Positions 1 to 11,072 of a DNA stretch of 64,000 nt are shown here, piece after piece. The position numbers and the translations under genes are program-made. Each line of letters opens with the position of its first letter. Position 1 is the first letter of the stretch. Source of the stretch: Dipteronia dyeriana (Eukaryota > Streptophyta > Magnoliopsida > Sapindales > Sapindaceae); assembly GCA_032871835.1 (NCBI GenBank), contig CM065297.1, positions 684,501-748,500 of the forward strand. The letters are read 5' to 3'. The notes under the pieces are model-generated. The model was given only the letters and a program-made list of their open reading frames with translations, made no database searches and had not been told where the DNA came from.

Positions 1-984
1 TCAGAATCAATAGATGATTCACTTAGGTCCGATCTATCAATTTTAGTTCATTCTACTAAAGAACTAAAATTAAACTCATAATTATAGATAGAATAAGTTG
101 ATGTTACTCATTCATACAATAGACAACCTTATTGGAGAAAGTGTATCCTTGTGAAGATTACCAGTAATCGCCAAGAGCTCATACACCGCCTATAGCTCTC
201 CAAGTTACCATATTTACTAATATGACCACATTTTGAACTTGAATATTTTGACTTGTTCGGAAGCCATGTTTCAATAGACACTATTGAAAACTTAAAGTTA
301 AGATTTAATTTCCAATACATCAAAAAATCCATATGATGATATTCTACTCTCATTTAATAAATGGAGCCACGATGTCCAAATCTATAAATGAAATCCTCTA
401 TAGATTATCAAATGAATACCACCAAACTATCGAGGACGGACTATGCTATATAATCATACTCATTGATAGATCAAATGATAACACTTGCAACCATAAGTCC
501 ATCATTTATCTCAGGATTGTGTTAGGCTCTCCGATTGTCTTCAAATGAAAAACTTTTATCTATTGACGGTTCTAGATAAAGTATTTCATTATGATCCTAT
601 TCAATGCACCCAGTGCACTAGATTCTTTTACCCAAAGACACCACACTTTGATGATTTTAGACTCATCATAACACATTTGATCCCACTCAAATGCTAGCAA
701 AAGAATCTACAATTTTGACAAGATAAAGGCGCCCAACTTTTTATCTTAAGTTGTGAATATTATTCAAGACTAATTAAAGAATTGTGTCTACCTCATACAT
801 ATCTAGATGTATGAACAATTCTTCTTTTCTCATAGTCTTTTGACCTTATGATTATTTACTTTTGACAATTACATTAATTAAACTATAAATGCTTTAAGAT
901 TTGTTAAACTAGAAATTACTTTATTAATATGGAAAGATTGTCAAATACAATATTATACTCTTGCTATCGAGCATAATCCTAACA
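1..984 (-). mobile_element. Copia LTR fragment, reversed, cut by the window edge
   Basis: This stretch matches the inner end of the reversed copia LTR at 52075-53042 almost base for base. Its reverse complement matches the start of the forward LTRs at 54423 and 61154. The element-side terminus (reverse complement TGTTAGGATTATG) falls at 984. There is no polypurine tract or pol sequence beyond it; LTR sequence of Tat element A follows directly. It is therefore a solo LTR or truncated copy inserted in the 5' LTR of A. The rest of this roughly 2.4 kb LTR lies left of the window. Confidence 0.85.
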
Positions 985-1576
985 TGGTGAACCAAGAGTC
1001 ATGCTCAAATATGCAAGACATCCGTGTCAAAGAGTTTCTAGAAGAATAATAGACCAAATAGGATACAGATTCCAAATCAAGCAACAACTCTACTTCTTCG
1101 AGAAAACTGCACATCTACAAGGAAATAAGTCCTAAACGGACTATACCACCAGAATCCCGTTCGATCTCCACACGATCTCTGAAATAGGAAATAAGATAAA
1201 AAACGACCTCAACAAGCAATCAACCTTGATTAAAAAACAATTGTTTTTTACTTGTACAACAAGGATTAGGGTTATATGCATGTATTAGTAGACCCTTGAT
1301 CCCACTATTATAGGGAATATAGAACATATATACAGAAAAAATCACTACAAGAGAGGGGCAAAAGAGATCGAGTGGTGTAATTCTTCATTAAAATAGTGAA
1401 TTTGACTTGGTTGTGTATTTAGCCACCCGTGGACGTTTCTCCGATCACCAGAGTTTTACCAAGTAAACTCGTGTCGTTATTACTCACATTATATTCTCTT
1501 TCTTTTTCTTTTTTTGGCAGGTCATAACCAAATCCAACGTTGTTGACTCTCACCCATCGAGAAATCGACATCAATA
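985..1576 (+). repeat. 5' LTR remnant of element A
   Basis: This segment aligns with 11850-12442 of the 3' LTR, including the shared block starting ggtgaaccaagagtcatg and the U5 end near gaaatcgacatcaata. The terminal CA of the 3' LTR copy has become TA here. The TATA region of the 3' LTR (tataaata) is altered in this copy. Confidence 0.88.
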
Positions 1577-1602
1577 ATTAGTGCTAGAATGAGGGGGCCG
1601 AA
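1577..1602 (+). other. Primer binding site region of element A
   Basis: Immediately after the LTR lies attagtgctagaatgagg, a decayed form of the tggcgctagaagaagggg found at the same place in element F (49968). The position fits a minus-strand primer site. I did not identify the tRNA. Confidence 0.6.
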
Positions 1603-2216
1603 CCTCCGATCTGATTAAGAAATGGCTTGTAGCGGAAGCAGAAACAATTTTTAGGATATCCGAAAATCTCCAGATAATGTTCATATAGGCGGGAGTACAC
1701 GAGATACCACTACAACTCGAGAACCAACTAGCACCCTCGGCTGGTATCCAACAAATCCCTTCTACCAGCAAGGACATAACACATTGTTTCCGTAAAGTAC
1801 AATAACAGCTACTGACAGACGAGGCGAGAGAAAGAGTAGACCTATTGGCTGTGGAAGAGGCGTATCCGCCAAACTCTCCACCTGTTAGGCTTCGTTAGGT
1901 TATAGTTGGGCTGAAACCCGATGTACCAGCAGTTGTTAGGAACTCAGATCAAATCAATCAATCAATCAATCTAGGAGGTGTAACACGCAACCAGGACAGG
2001 GATCGTGAAACGCCCAAAGAAGAATGACCATGCCAAATGTGGAGTCACTGTCAAGTGGCCCATGATAGACACCATAAATACGACTGACACAGGGATCGGT
2101 CATCTTCATCAGAGGATAGCGATCGATACCATCGTAAACTTCATCATGGAACCATACGCCTACAATGATTAGCCCACGAGACTCAGAAACAAGGTGAAGA
2201 GGGGCTAGAAACGGGT

Positions 2217-3480
2217 ATGAAGATCACCAGACAGTTTAACCATCATGGAGAACCGGCGGGGGATAGAGATGTTATGATTCAGAGCCTGACTAGAGAAGTC
2301 GAAAATAACAGGCGTCAAATGGACACGTTGATTAGGCGATATGCATATAATGAGTTGTCTGATGATGATTCTGATAGTCCTTTTACTAGGGATATCCTGC
2401 GAACCCCATTCCCAGAAAGGTTCAGGATGCCACACATGAAAAAGTTCAAGAAGGATACAGATCCTAAATAACACGTCAGACGATATAAAAGCTATGTGGC
2501 TCAGTCTGCCCACAGTGACCCTTTGATGTGTCTCAATTTTCCACAAACTCTAGGAGACATAGGCTCGAGATTGTTCGGAAGATTGCCCCCAACCAGTATT
2601 GGGAGTTTCAGTGAATTGAGTAGGGCTTTTTAAGACAATTCCTTGGCAATGTGCACTGGAAGAAGTTAGTCGCTTACCTTTCTCAGCCAAAACAAGGGAA
2701 GGACGAGTCACTGAATAAATACCTGGGGAGATTTGGCCAGGCGGTCTCAGAAATCGGCAGTGCAAATGATGAAGCAATAATCGCTGCATTCATAAACAAC
2801 CTGTTGAATGGACGACTATTTTTTGAACTAAGAAGGGCTCGTCTAACCAGATATGCAGATATGATAGATATAGCTGGAGGATATGCATTAGCCGAGGAAG
2901 AAGAATTAGTATTAGAAGGTTGCTACATGCATGGAGGGAGATCCGAACAAAAAGATGCCGAGACGAAGGTACAGAACCATAAAGGAAAATAAAAAGGAAA
3001 TAGCAAAGAAAGTAGCAAGGACGGGGGAAGTGGGCGTAATGCTGACTAGACCACGGAAAATATTCGAGGAAAATACATGAACTACACCCCTCTCAGGAAA
3101 ATATAGGAAGAAATCCCCATAATACTAGAAGAAAAGAATCTGATAAAGAAGCCACGTCAACAATCTCAATTTGCTCAGCGAGACACAACAAAATACTGTA
3201 TATTTCATAAGAAAACTGGTCATGAGATCTCCAAATGTTACCAGCTTAGAGACTATATAGAGACCCTCATTCGGGAAGGACACCTATAAGATATAACCCT
3301 GAAGAAAGATGAGAAGTTAGAAATAAAAAAAAAGACCAAGGCAGATCATAATTTTTTTATCGGAACAAAAGGGTCATTCATAAGGTGAATGAAGTAATAC
3401 AAACTATCTTTAGAGGACCATTAACTGGGATAAGTAATCGGGAACAGATTTAGGAAATCCGAGAGGTAGTGGAGGCAAGG
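2217..3480 (+). pseudogene. Element A gag pseudogene
   Basis: Capsid/nucleocapsid precursor of the Tat element. The first open stretch (2217-2471) contains the start of the retrotransposon gag domain (pattern TRDILRTPFPERFRMP, then TDP). The domain continues at 2651-2992 in another frame with GKDESLNKYLGRF. A zinc-knuckle-like stretch, YCIFHKKTGHEISKCYQL, lies near 3197-3245. The reading frame changes several times and contains stops, so no full-length Gag can be made. The same C-terminal knuckle appears in element F near 47890-47940. N-terminal gag sequence before 2217 is too eroded to place. Confidence 0.8.
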
Positions 3481-3539
3481 AAGAATTTTGATGTCAACTC
3501 CGTCGAACCAGACCCAAAATGAATAAATGAAGGATGAGA

Positions 3540-3960
3540 CCCGGTAATATTCACAGGGCCGATTCACATGGGGTCGATGTCCGACCAAATGACACCCTCC
3601 TCATAAGTGCATGAATTGGCCATAGAGAAGTCAGGAGAATTTTAGTAGACAATGGCAGTTCGACAGACATTCTCAATGTTGTTGTTTATGATTAGCTTAG
3701 GTTGGATCGAAAGGGTTTGCAACCTTTCCATACCCCACTTAAAGGATTCGGGGGAGTCGAGGTCAGGTCTCTCGGGACAGCAAAGCTGCCCTTGAAAATC
3801 GGAGTAGCACCTTGTCAGAAAACAATGTTACTCGACTTTGTAGTGGTAGGCCTGGACAACTGGCCTTATAATGCGCTGTTAGGTTGACCATTCTTGAATA
3901 AAACCAATGCAATAACAACTACCTACGCTCTAATGGTCAAATTTCCAACTTAATGAGGGG
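3540..3960 (+). pseudogene. Element A aspartic protease pseudogene
   Basis: The retropepsin domain is recognisable by the active-site-like ILVDNGSSTDIL around 3640-3672. It is followed in the next frame by the flap and core (3702-3887) with LQPFHTPLKGFGG and WPYNALLG, then FLNKTNAI. This order is typical of Tat-lineage proteases. A TGA replaces the expected arginine codon after LLG at about 3885, consistent with CGA to TGA decay. It lies between gag and RT as expected. Confidence 0.8.
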
Positions 3961-4199
3961 TACGAGTAGTCAAGGGGTCCTAGAAAATGGCCAGAAAAGC
4001 AAATCTCTCAGTTTACAAAGACAGAGACAATAGTAAGCAAGTGTGCACAGTAACACGACCAGATCAGATCAAGAAGGAATCACTATTGTTTGAGTTCGAT
4101 CCAAGGGAAGAGCCAGAGGTATCTAAAAGTGAACCAGTTGAATAAGTAGTCTTAAAGGAAGATGAATTAGATAAGAAGATCAAAATTGGGGACAATTTG

Positions 4200-5610
4200 G
4201 AAAGAGAGGTTAAGAAGACCTTATTAATTTCCTTAGAGAATACGAAGATTTGTTCGCTTGGAGTCATGAAGACATGGTAGGGATAGATGCCCGAATAATC
4301 TCACATCATCTGGCGGTGCATCTAAACGTGAAACCAGTAATACAAAAGAGAAGGTCATTTAACCTGGAGAGAAGTCGGGCAATTAAACAGGAAGTGGAGA
4401 AGTTACTCGTTGTGGGGTCGATCAGAGAAATCAACTACCCTGAGTGGGTATCAAATACGGTCCTAGTCCAGAAGAAAAATGGCCAGTGGAGAATATGCGT
4501 AGACTTCATGGATCTAAATAAAGCCAGCCCAAAAGACAGCTTTCCACTTCCGAGAATAGACCAACTGATCGATGCTACATCAGGCCATGAATTACTTAGT
4601 TTCAAGGACTCTTACTCGGGATACAATCAAATCCGAAGTAATAAAGCTGATGAAGAAAAAACTTCATTCACAATCGATCAAGGCTTATACTGTTATACAA
4701 CCTTTTAAGCTTAAAATTGTTGGGGCAACATACCAAAGATTGGTCAATAGGATTTTTGCTCATCAAATAGGAAGAAACATGGAAGTTTACATAGACGACA
4801 TGCTGACCAAAAGTGTCTCGACAGACGAACATGCTTCGGATCTACTGGAAACATTCGATGTCTTGATGAGATACTAGATGAGGTTAAATATGAATAAGTG
4901 CCTATTCGGGGTTCCATCAGGAAGGTTCCTTGGTTTCCAAGTTCACAAGAGGAGAATCGAAGAGAACCCCGAGAAGATCCAGGCCCCTCCAAAAAATGAC
5001 TTCACCAAAAATGCTAAAAGAAGTGCAGTGGTTAACAAGATGCTTAGCTTCCTTGGGCAGATTTATTTCAAAGGCCACAGATAGACGTACCCCCTTTTTC
5101 AAAGTGATCAAAAAAGGTAAAGGACTCGAGTGGAATGAAGAATGCGAGCAGGTATTCCTGAAATAAAAGAGTACTTAGGGCAGACTCTCATCCTTTCAAA
5201 ACCTGAAATATGAGAAATACTTCATTTGTACTTACCCATTATAGAATAAGCAACAAGCTCGATTCTAGTCCGGATAGAAGATGGAGTACATAGGCCAGTG
5301 TACTACACCAGCAAGGCTCTCCTTCCAACTGAAACCAGGTATTCACATGTGGAAAAAATGGCTTTAGCATTGGTTTCGGCAGCAAGAAAGTCAAGGCAAT
5401 ACTTTCAGGCTTATACAATCCAGGTTTTCACCGATTGTCCGCTTAAGCAATCCTACATAAGCCAAAATTTTTTGGAAGGTTAACTAAATGGGCAATCGAG
5501 CTGAGTGAATTTGATATTCATAACATCCCCAGGACATCACTTAAAGGCCAAGCAGTGGCAAATTTCGTAGCAGAATTCACATAAACAAACCTGGAAGCAA
5601 AAAGGATGAT
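4200..5610 (+). pseudogene. Element A reverse transcriptase and first RNase H pseudogene
   Basis: The RT domain starts near 4219 and is open at 4250-4708, with VLVQKKNGQWRICVDFMDLN and the SFPLPRIDQLID motif. A frameshift near 4700 moves it to the frame with the catalytic motif VYIDDMLTKS (about 4785-4815). The thumb and connection follow in alternating frames (IFGVPSGR region, 4900-5160). The RNase H-like tail covers 5298-5483, with VYYTSKALLPTETRYSHVEK and the FTDCPLKQ motif. Several frameshifts and stops make it non-functional, although the catalytic YIDD itself is intact. Confidence 0.88.
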
Positions 5611-5619
5611 GGGCAAGAG

Positions 5620-6095
5620 TTTCCCATAGATATTACATGATGACGGTTCCACGAACACTCTTGGCAGCGGGGAAGGGATCATGGTGTGTAACACAGAAAG
5701 AGATGACGTTGAATGTACAATGAGATTCAATTTCAAAGCAACGAACAATCAAGCCGAATATAAGGCACTGCTAGCAGGACTTAGAGTTTTCATAGCTCTC
5801 GGAGCAGATGAGGTCGAGATATTCAGTGACTCGTAGATAGTGGTCAACCAAGTTTTAGATGAATATCAGGGCAGAGATGAAGGTATGATGGCTTATTTGG
5901 GCATAGCAAAACAACTCCTTCAAAGATTCAAGGAATACAGAATTGTCCAGATCCCTAGAGAAGAAAATGAGAAGACAGACGCTTTGTCTAAACTAGCATC
6001 ATCAACAACCATAACCAAGCAAAAAACTATTCTGGTCGCACATTTCCTCAGACAAAGTATAGTTGAGCCGAAAAACTTTGAAATCTTAGAAATCT
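5620..6095 (+). pseudogene. Element A second (archaeal-type) RNase H pseudogene
   Basis: This extra RNase H marks Tat-lineage elements. Visible signatures are LHDDGSTN near 5632, NNQAEYKALLAGLRVF near 5740-5790, EIFSDS near 5815-5833, and IVQIPREENEKTDALSKLAS (5943-6002). A TAG at 5834-5836 replaces the expected glutamine after FSDS. The same lesion occurs in element B at 24602-24604. Integrase sequence follows directly. Confidence 0.85.
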
Positions 6096-7231
6096 GAACA
6101 CCGTCAGAAGGTTGGATGACTCAGTTAAAAAGATACCTGGAAGAAGGTGTGCTCCAAGAAGATCCCTTGAAAGCCAAACACATCAGGTACTGGTCAGCAA
6201 GATACACGTTGATTGGAAGGGAACTGTACAGGAGAGGATTTTCCCGTACACTCTAGAGATGTGTATAAGAGGAAGAAACACATCAGATACTATAGGAAAT
6301 CCATGGCAGAGTATGCGAAAACCATATTAGAGGTAGGAGTTTAGCACACAAGGTACTCAAGCCAGGTTACTATTGGCCCTCTTTGTTCTCGGATGCACAG
6401 CAATGCACAGCAATTCTCGGAAAGCTGTAGTGCTTGCCAAGGGATCGCTAATAATATTCGGTAGCCTTCAAAACAACTTAAAATCCTCACATCCCCATGG
6501 CCAATAGCCATGTGGGGATTAGACTTAATTGGTACAATGCCGGTAGGGACAGGGGTGGAGCTAAGCACGCAGTTGTGGTTGTTGATTATTTCATAAAATG
6601 GGTAGAAACTGAAGCGTTGGTACAAATCATGGAAGCAAATACAACAAACTTTGTGAAAAGAAATCTACTCTACAGATTTGGAGTCCCGAGTACTATTATA
6701 ACTGACAACGACACTTAGTTCGATAATCAAAAATTTAAAAAGTTATGCAATGAGTACCAAATCGTAAATTATTATGCCACACACTCTCAAACGAATGGGC
6801 AAGCTAAAGCAGTAAACAAAATCATCAAGCACACACTCAAAGTAAAGCTAGATGCCAAGAAAGTTAGTTGGGTTGAAAAACTTCCTAAGGTGCTATCGAC
6901 TTATCGGACGACAATAAGAACTTCAACAGGAGAGACTCCATTCTCTATGGCCTTTGAAACTAAAGCCGTCATCCTGGTAGAAATGGCGTATAGGTAGCCA
7001 AGAGTGGCCCGACACCACAACTCTCATGTTCGGATCATAAAATTCTAGCTAATAGACCTAGTGCTCAAGAACACAAAGAACAAAGCTCCAGACTCGTTGG
7101 CTGACAAATGGGAATGCCCGTACAAGATTGAAGGAATAGCTGGTCATGGAGCATATTGGATTGCCCAACCAGATGGAAGGGTTTTACCCCGGTCATGCAA
7201 TGCCCAATATTTGAAGATGTTTTATCCTTGA
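6096..7231 (+). pseudogene. Element A integrase pseudogene
   Basis: A decayed HHCC zinc-binding region (SLAHKVLKPGYYWPSLF near 6340) precedes the catalytic core. The first catalytic Asp lies in AMWGLDLIGTMP (about 6505-6540), followed by a frameshift. The second is in STIITDND near 6690-6715. The expected catalytic Glu is Lys (AAA at 6806-6808, context NGQAKAVNK). A C-terminal region with DKWECPYKI and GVLPRSCNAQYLKMFYP-like sequence ends near 7231. Stops include TAG in place of Gln at 6716-6718. Non-functional. Confidence 0.87.
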
Positions 7232-8129
7232 AATTTGTTTCCTTTTTAGTCAGGACAATTTTGTTAGTCTAGATAAAATTTTAGCTTTGAGATTTATCAT
7301 ATTGTTAGTTTTACAGATATGAATAAAATCCTGATATGGGATTTCAGACATGAGCACATTCAAGAACATACGAAAGCACATGATAATAAGAACATGTGAG
7401 TGCATGATAATAAGAGCATATGAAAAAAGAACATGAACATGAAATTAATTACATAATATAAATAGAAAGCTCGGGACCAATAATTTGGTAAAATTCCTGA
7501 ATGGACGGAGAAGCCCGAAAAAGCATGCCAGCCGAGCAAGGTTAACAGACCTTAGCCAAAAGGCAAACTTGATGCACCAAATTCTAGAAAACGGCTCAGG
7601 GCACCGTCGAGAAAAATCTCGGTGAGATGCGCAGCTGTGTTAAGCAATTTAAAAGCTTAACGATTCGGCAAACCCTTGCACAAACAAAACTAGGAAACAT
7701 CCTCAGTGATTTGCGTAAGGACTCGAATGTATGATCGTGATGAGCCTCGACGTAACGTTCGGGTAGCAACCGAGTATGAAGCATAAGTATAAATCTAGTT
7801 ACCTGTTTCAAGATGACTTAGTTAATAATAGTAGCCATTTTAATAAGATACTTGGCACATCAAATCGAGTTTAATAAGATACTCGGCGTTTAAAGAGTCG
7901 CTCGGACTGGTAGCCAGTTTAATAAGATACTTGGCACATTAAATCAATTTTAATAAGATACTTGGTGTATGAAATCGCATTAGCTAGTTTAATAAGATAC
8001 TCAGTGATTAAAGGAGTTAATAACAATAGTCAGTTAAGATGTTTGGCATTTCAAATTCACGACAACTTTGCAAAGTATGAAACTTCATTGATCATAATTG
8101 TTTTTTACAAACGCAAAATTTTACAATGC
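7232..8129 (+). other. Element A 3' non-coding region
   Basis: There is no supported sense coding sequence after integrase. The first part is AT-rich with short repeats around acatgataataagaacatgtg (7370-7430). The second part contains the tandem block at 7815-8020. The 3' end of the antisense gene begins at 8130. Confidence 0.6.
7815..8020 (+). repeat. Tandem repeats in the element A 3' region
   Basis: About six imperfect copies of TTTAATAAGATACTTGG, followed by gcacat or gtgtat and aaatc, are separated by 5-35 bases. The same core (gttaaataagatacttgatcgg) appears once in the 3' region of element F near 48908. Amplified tandem repeats in this region are known from Retand-type Tat elements. 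Confidence 0.8.
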
Positions 8130-8987
8130 CTAAGGATGAGATGAGGATTTGGAGCTCTTGCCAATACTAGGGTCGGGCACCATCTCGTATTCATGGCGGA
8201 GACTCTCGTTTGAAGGCCAGGCGATTGAGTAGACCGAGTAATCCATCAATTGGCTATAATCCGTTCCAGGAACTGGTCCAGTGTCAGGCTTCGACCTGTC
8301 CACACTAGCTTCTTGACTAGAATAAAAGGTCAAGAAGGAATGTTCCAATGGGAACTCTAAATGTATAGGTTGGGGCTATTTGCCTTGACTTCGACATTAA
8401 GCTCTTCATTCCTTCATTTGAGTTTGAAAAGAATCCAATGACCGGTCTACATGGTTTTTAATTGATAGTTCCCAGTTCACCTGAGCTCTATCAGTTGCCC
8501 GATTTTTTACTTTGAAGAATTCACCAGCCGAAACCAGCCCTCGTTGAAACTCCCTGAGGAGTAGGGCATCATAGGTAGGGGACCTTTTGAAGTGATCAAC
8601 CACTTGGACTTCAAGTTCTAGCCTAGCCTCCTTCGAAAGGGATTCAACGGTCAAGGCCTGACACTCGAGGTCTTCAATATTATGCTCATAAGATGACTTG
8701 GCTTGATCAGTATCCTGTTCAGCCTTAAGCATCGACTCTTGGGAGGCAAATAACAGATTTTGGAAGGGCATAACCTTTTCATCTACAGAAGAAGCCCTCT
8801 CCTCAACCTCTATTTGCTTAGCCAAACAATGGTCGGTGAATTCTTGGGAAGTGTTCACCTCCTTTTGATAGGCAGTCTCAATCCGAGCACGGTTATCCTC
8901 ACTCTCTTTTAGCTGAGCTTCAAGACGTCTTATCCGATCAGTTTGATGTCATTGCATCTGAACTAACTCAGCAAACTTGACCACCAT

Positions 8988-9054
8988 CTGTAAGGAAAAG
9001 TGAGTTAAAAATCCAAGACAAGTATTAAGGCAAATGACGGGATAAAAGACTTAC
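8988..9054 (-). other. Apparent intron 2 in the antisense gene of element A
   Basis: On the minus strand the donor is CTAC|GTAAGT and the acceptor is CCTTACAG|ATGG, spanning 67 bases. The upstream exon ends in KIFSIVRAT. The corresponding exon of element B ends in KIFNNGIF directly before its own donor. Confidence 0.68.
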
Positions 9055-9847
9055 GTAGCTCGCACTATTGAAAATATTTTGAGGACGATCTGTAGGAGAA
9101 CAACCCCTGAAGCGGCTCTAGTGGTCAGCCCCAATAAAATCCCGACCAGATGAAATCACCCTTAGCATATCCTAAGGGGTGGGAAAGAAAGGGTTTCCCG
9201 AGGAAAGAAAGAATCCTTGTTCAGGTTCGAAGCTTCCACTATTCCCACAAGCTCCTCAGCTAAGACGCTTGGGGAAACTCTAACCTTGGTATCATCATCA
9301 CTTGACTCAACAAATGATACAACTCAAGGAACTTTATGGGGATGGGCGGGAGAATCAACCGTCTTCCTTTTCTCAGCCCGAGTACGGTGGAAGTAGAGGT
9401 CAGCCATAAGATCTTCATGATCTTTTGTAATATCTAAGAAGTTGAAAAGACCAGGATCAAGATTAATTTACTCATTAGGGTGTACCTTAACTTTCTCATC
9501 CCCAACCGCAAATTGCTCGGCAGACGTTTCCTTAACCAAGGAACTTGGCTCGCCAAACCCTGTGCCATAAGATTGTCCTTCAAGTATGCCTCCATCTTCA
9601 AACACCCTCTGAGCAATAACAGTTCCAACAGGTCCACTCAGATTGCTTAATTCTCCCATAGTCGGTTGATTAACCTCTTTAGGAATATACCTAGGAATTT
9701 GATCAGCCTCATCAGAATCTTCATCTGATTTATCATTAGGCGGAGCAACCCTTTCCTTATTATGGAGAGAAGCTTCTTTACGACTAGTTTGAACAATCGA
9801 TTTCACCTGACGAGCCTGGACATCGCAGACGATGTCTACATCATACA

Positions 9848-9925
9848 CTGAATACAAATGAGTTAGAAAATAAGATGAGAAAAATAGGGACGCAAAAATT
9901 TTACTTACTTGAAAATTTTACTTAC
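9848..9925 (-). other. Apparent intron 1 in the antisense gene of element A
   Basis: On the minus strand the donor is GAT|GTAAGT (exon ends at 9926) and the acceptor is TATTCAG| (exon resumes at 9847). The intervening 78 bases are AT- and T-rich. Element B has the same exon context with GAT|GTGAGT at 29587. Homology of the flanking protein (YDVDIV on the downstream side) supports removal of this segment. Confidence 0.7.
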
Positions 9926-11072
9926 ATCGTCTACGATAATCTAAAATCTGAGTAAAGAAGCCAGGGTTTATCATTTTCTTCTCATCAAAAAGATAGGACC
10001 TGTTCCACTTTTCCGTAGTACACACGGCCACCTGAGCAAGTCTAGTCAACAAGGCGTCAGTGAAAATAAGTTCTAACTTGTTCCAACGATCAGGAGAGCA
10101 AAAGAAATGAGAAACCTTTAACACTTCTTGATTCGCCCTAACTGAGAGCTTGTCCTCAAGTCCTAAGTTCCCTCTGGCAAAGAACCAGCTATTCTTCCAG
10201 TGCTTGTTCGATGTAGAAAATCCCCATACAAAGCCTTTGTTTTTGGTGTCAGAGGAAATATCAACTCTTCGGGTCACTTTCATCCCACTCAAGGATCCAG
10301 TTATCTAGTGGGCTGGACATAAGAAAATAAGTTCCAATCCGACCAGATTGCCTTAGTGTAAAAAGTGTTTGATTTCAAGGGGAGAGGGTGGTGACAGGTT
10401 CATCCTACTCTATATATGCCACATACACATTAGTATTCTATAGTTGTTCGGGGCAAGTTGAGATGGGGCGATCCCCGCCTCAACAAGGAACGAAGCGATG
10501 AACTGCTGAAGAGAGAGAGTCACACCACAGTAAAGCATGAACCCGTAAATCGTTACCATGCCTGAGGGAGGGTTCCACGCGGCTCTATCACCACCAGAAA
10601 CCAGTTAAATTGAATCATGTAGATCGAATCGGGCTCGGTACTTTTCGATTTCATCTTCCCAGACCAAATTCGGCTCGACATCATATGCACTCGGGAAATC
10701 AAGTGAAAAAAGGATTCGAGATGCACTGTGTTCCTCTTCAACATCCTTCTCATCAACTACTTGCCTCTTGATTTGAATACCGCTTGAACAATACTTGTGA
10801 ACCACAGGATTACTCTGATGCTCTCCCAACCTAGATCGAAGAGAAACCCTGTGAACACAAATGAGAGACTCGGAACTGGAAGAAGATTCAGAACTAGAAC
10901 TTAAATGAACATCAGGATAAAGCCCGAAAACATCAACGTCTAAAAAACCAAGCTCATCAGGAGTGATTTCCCCCAATAACCTATGAATACAAGCAACCAA
11001 TTGAAAATCTCCACACTCAAGCGCTTCAAAAGCTATAACAAAAAGGTGATGTTGTGAAACAAGATCAATCAA

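Larger units (their letters stand above)
8130..11072 (-). pseudogene. Antisense accessory gene of element A (plant-transposon domain plus coiled coil)
   Basis: On the strand opposite to gag-pol lies a long, decayed gene. It starts at 11072 with an N-terminal region rich in Ser/Glu, followed by a conserved block (GVTLSLQQFIASFLVEAGIA, then NNYRIL, about 10420-10530). Next come GFVWGFSTSNKHWKNSWFF (about 10180-10235) and FFCSPDRWN. I read this as related to the Pfam 'putative gypsy type transposon' family (PF04195), by recall only. After an apparent intron comes an acidic linker (9847-9470), a second intron, a coiled-coil segment (8858-8406) with RSPTYDALLLREFQRGL, and an acidic tail to 8130. 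Element B carries a homologous gene in the same place and order. Stops and frameshifts disable this copy. Function unknown. Confidence 0.72.

Noticed and set aside
1..548. Short open frames of 71-74 codons repeated at 52201-52620 and 55048-55272
   Set aside because: They are the same LTR segment in three copies of one copia family. Conservation reflects repeat homology, not coding; frames are not kept between copies.
7815..8020. CRISPR-like spacing of short direct repeats
   Set aside because: The repeats are imperfect, spacers are short and related, and the context is a plant retrotransposon 3' region.
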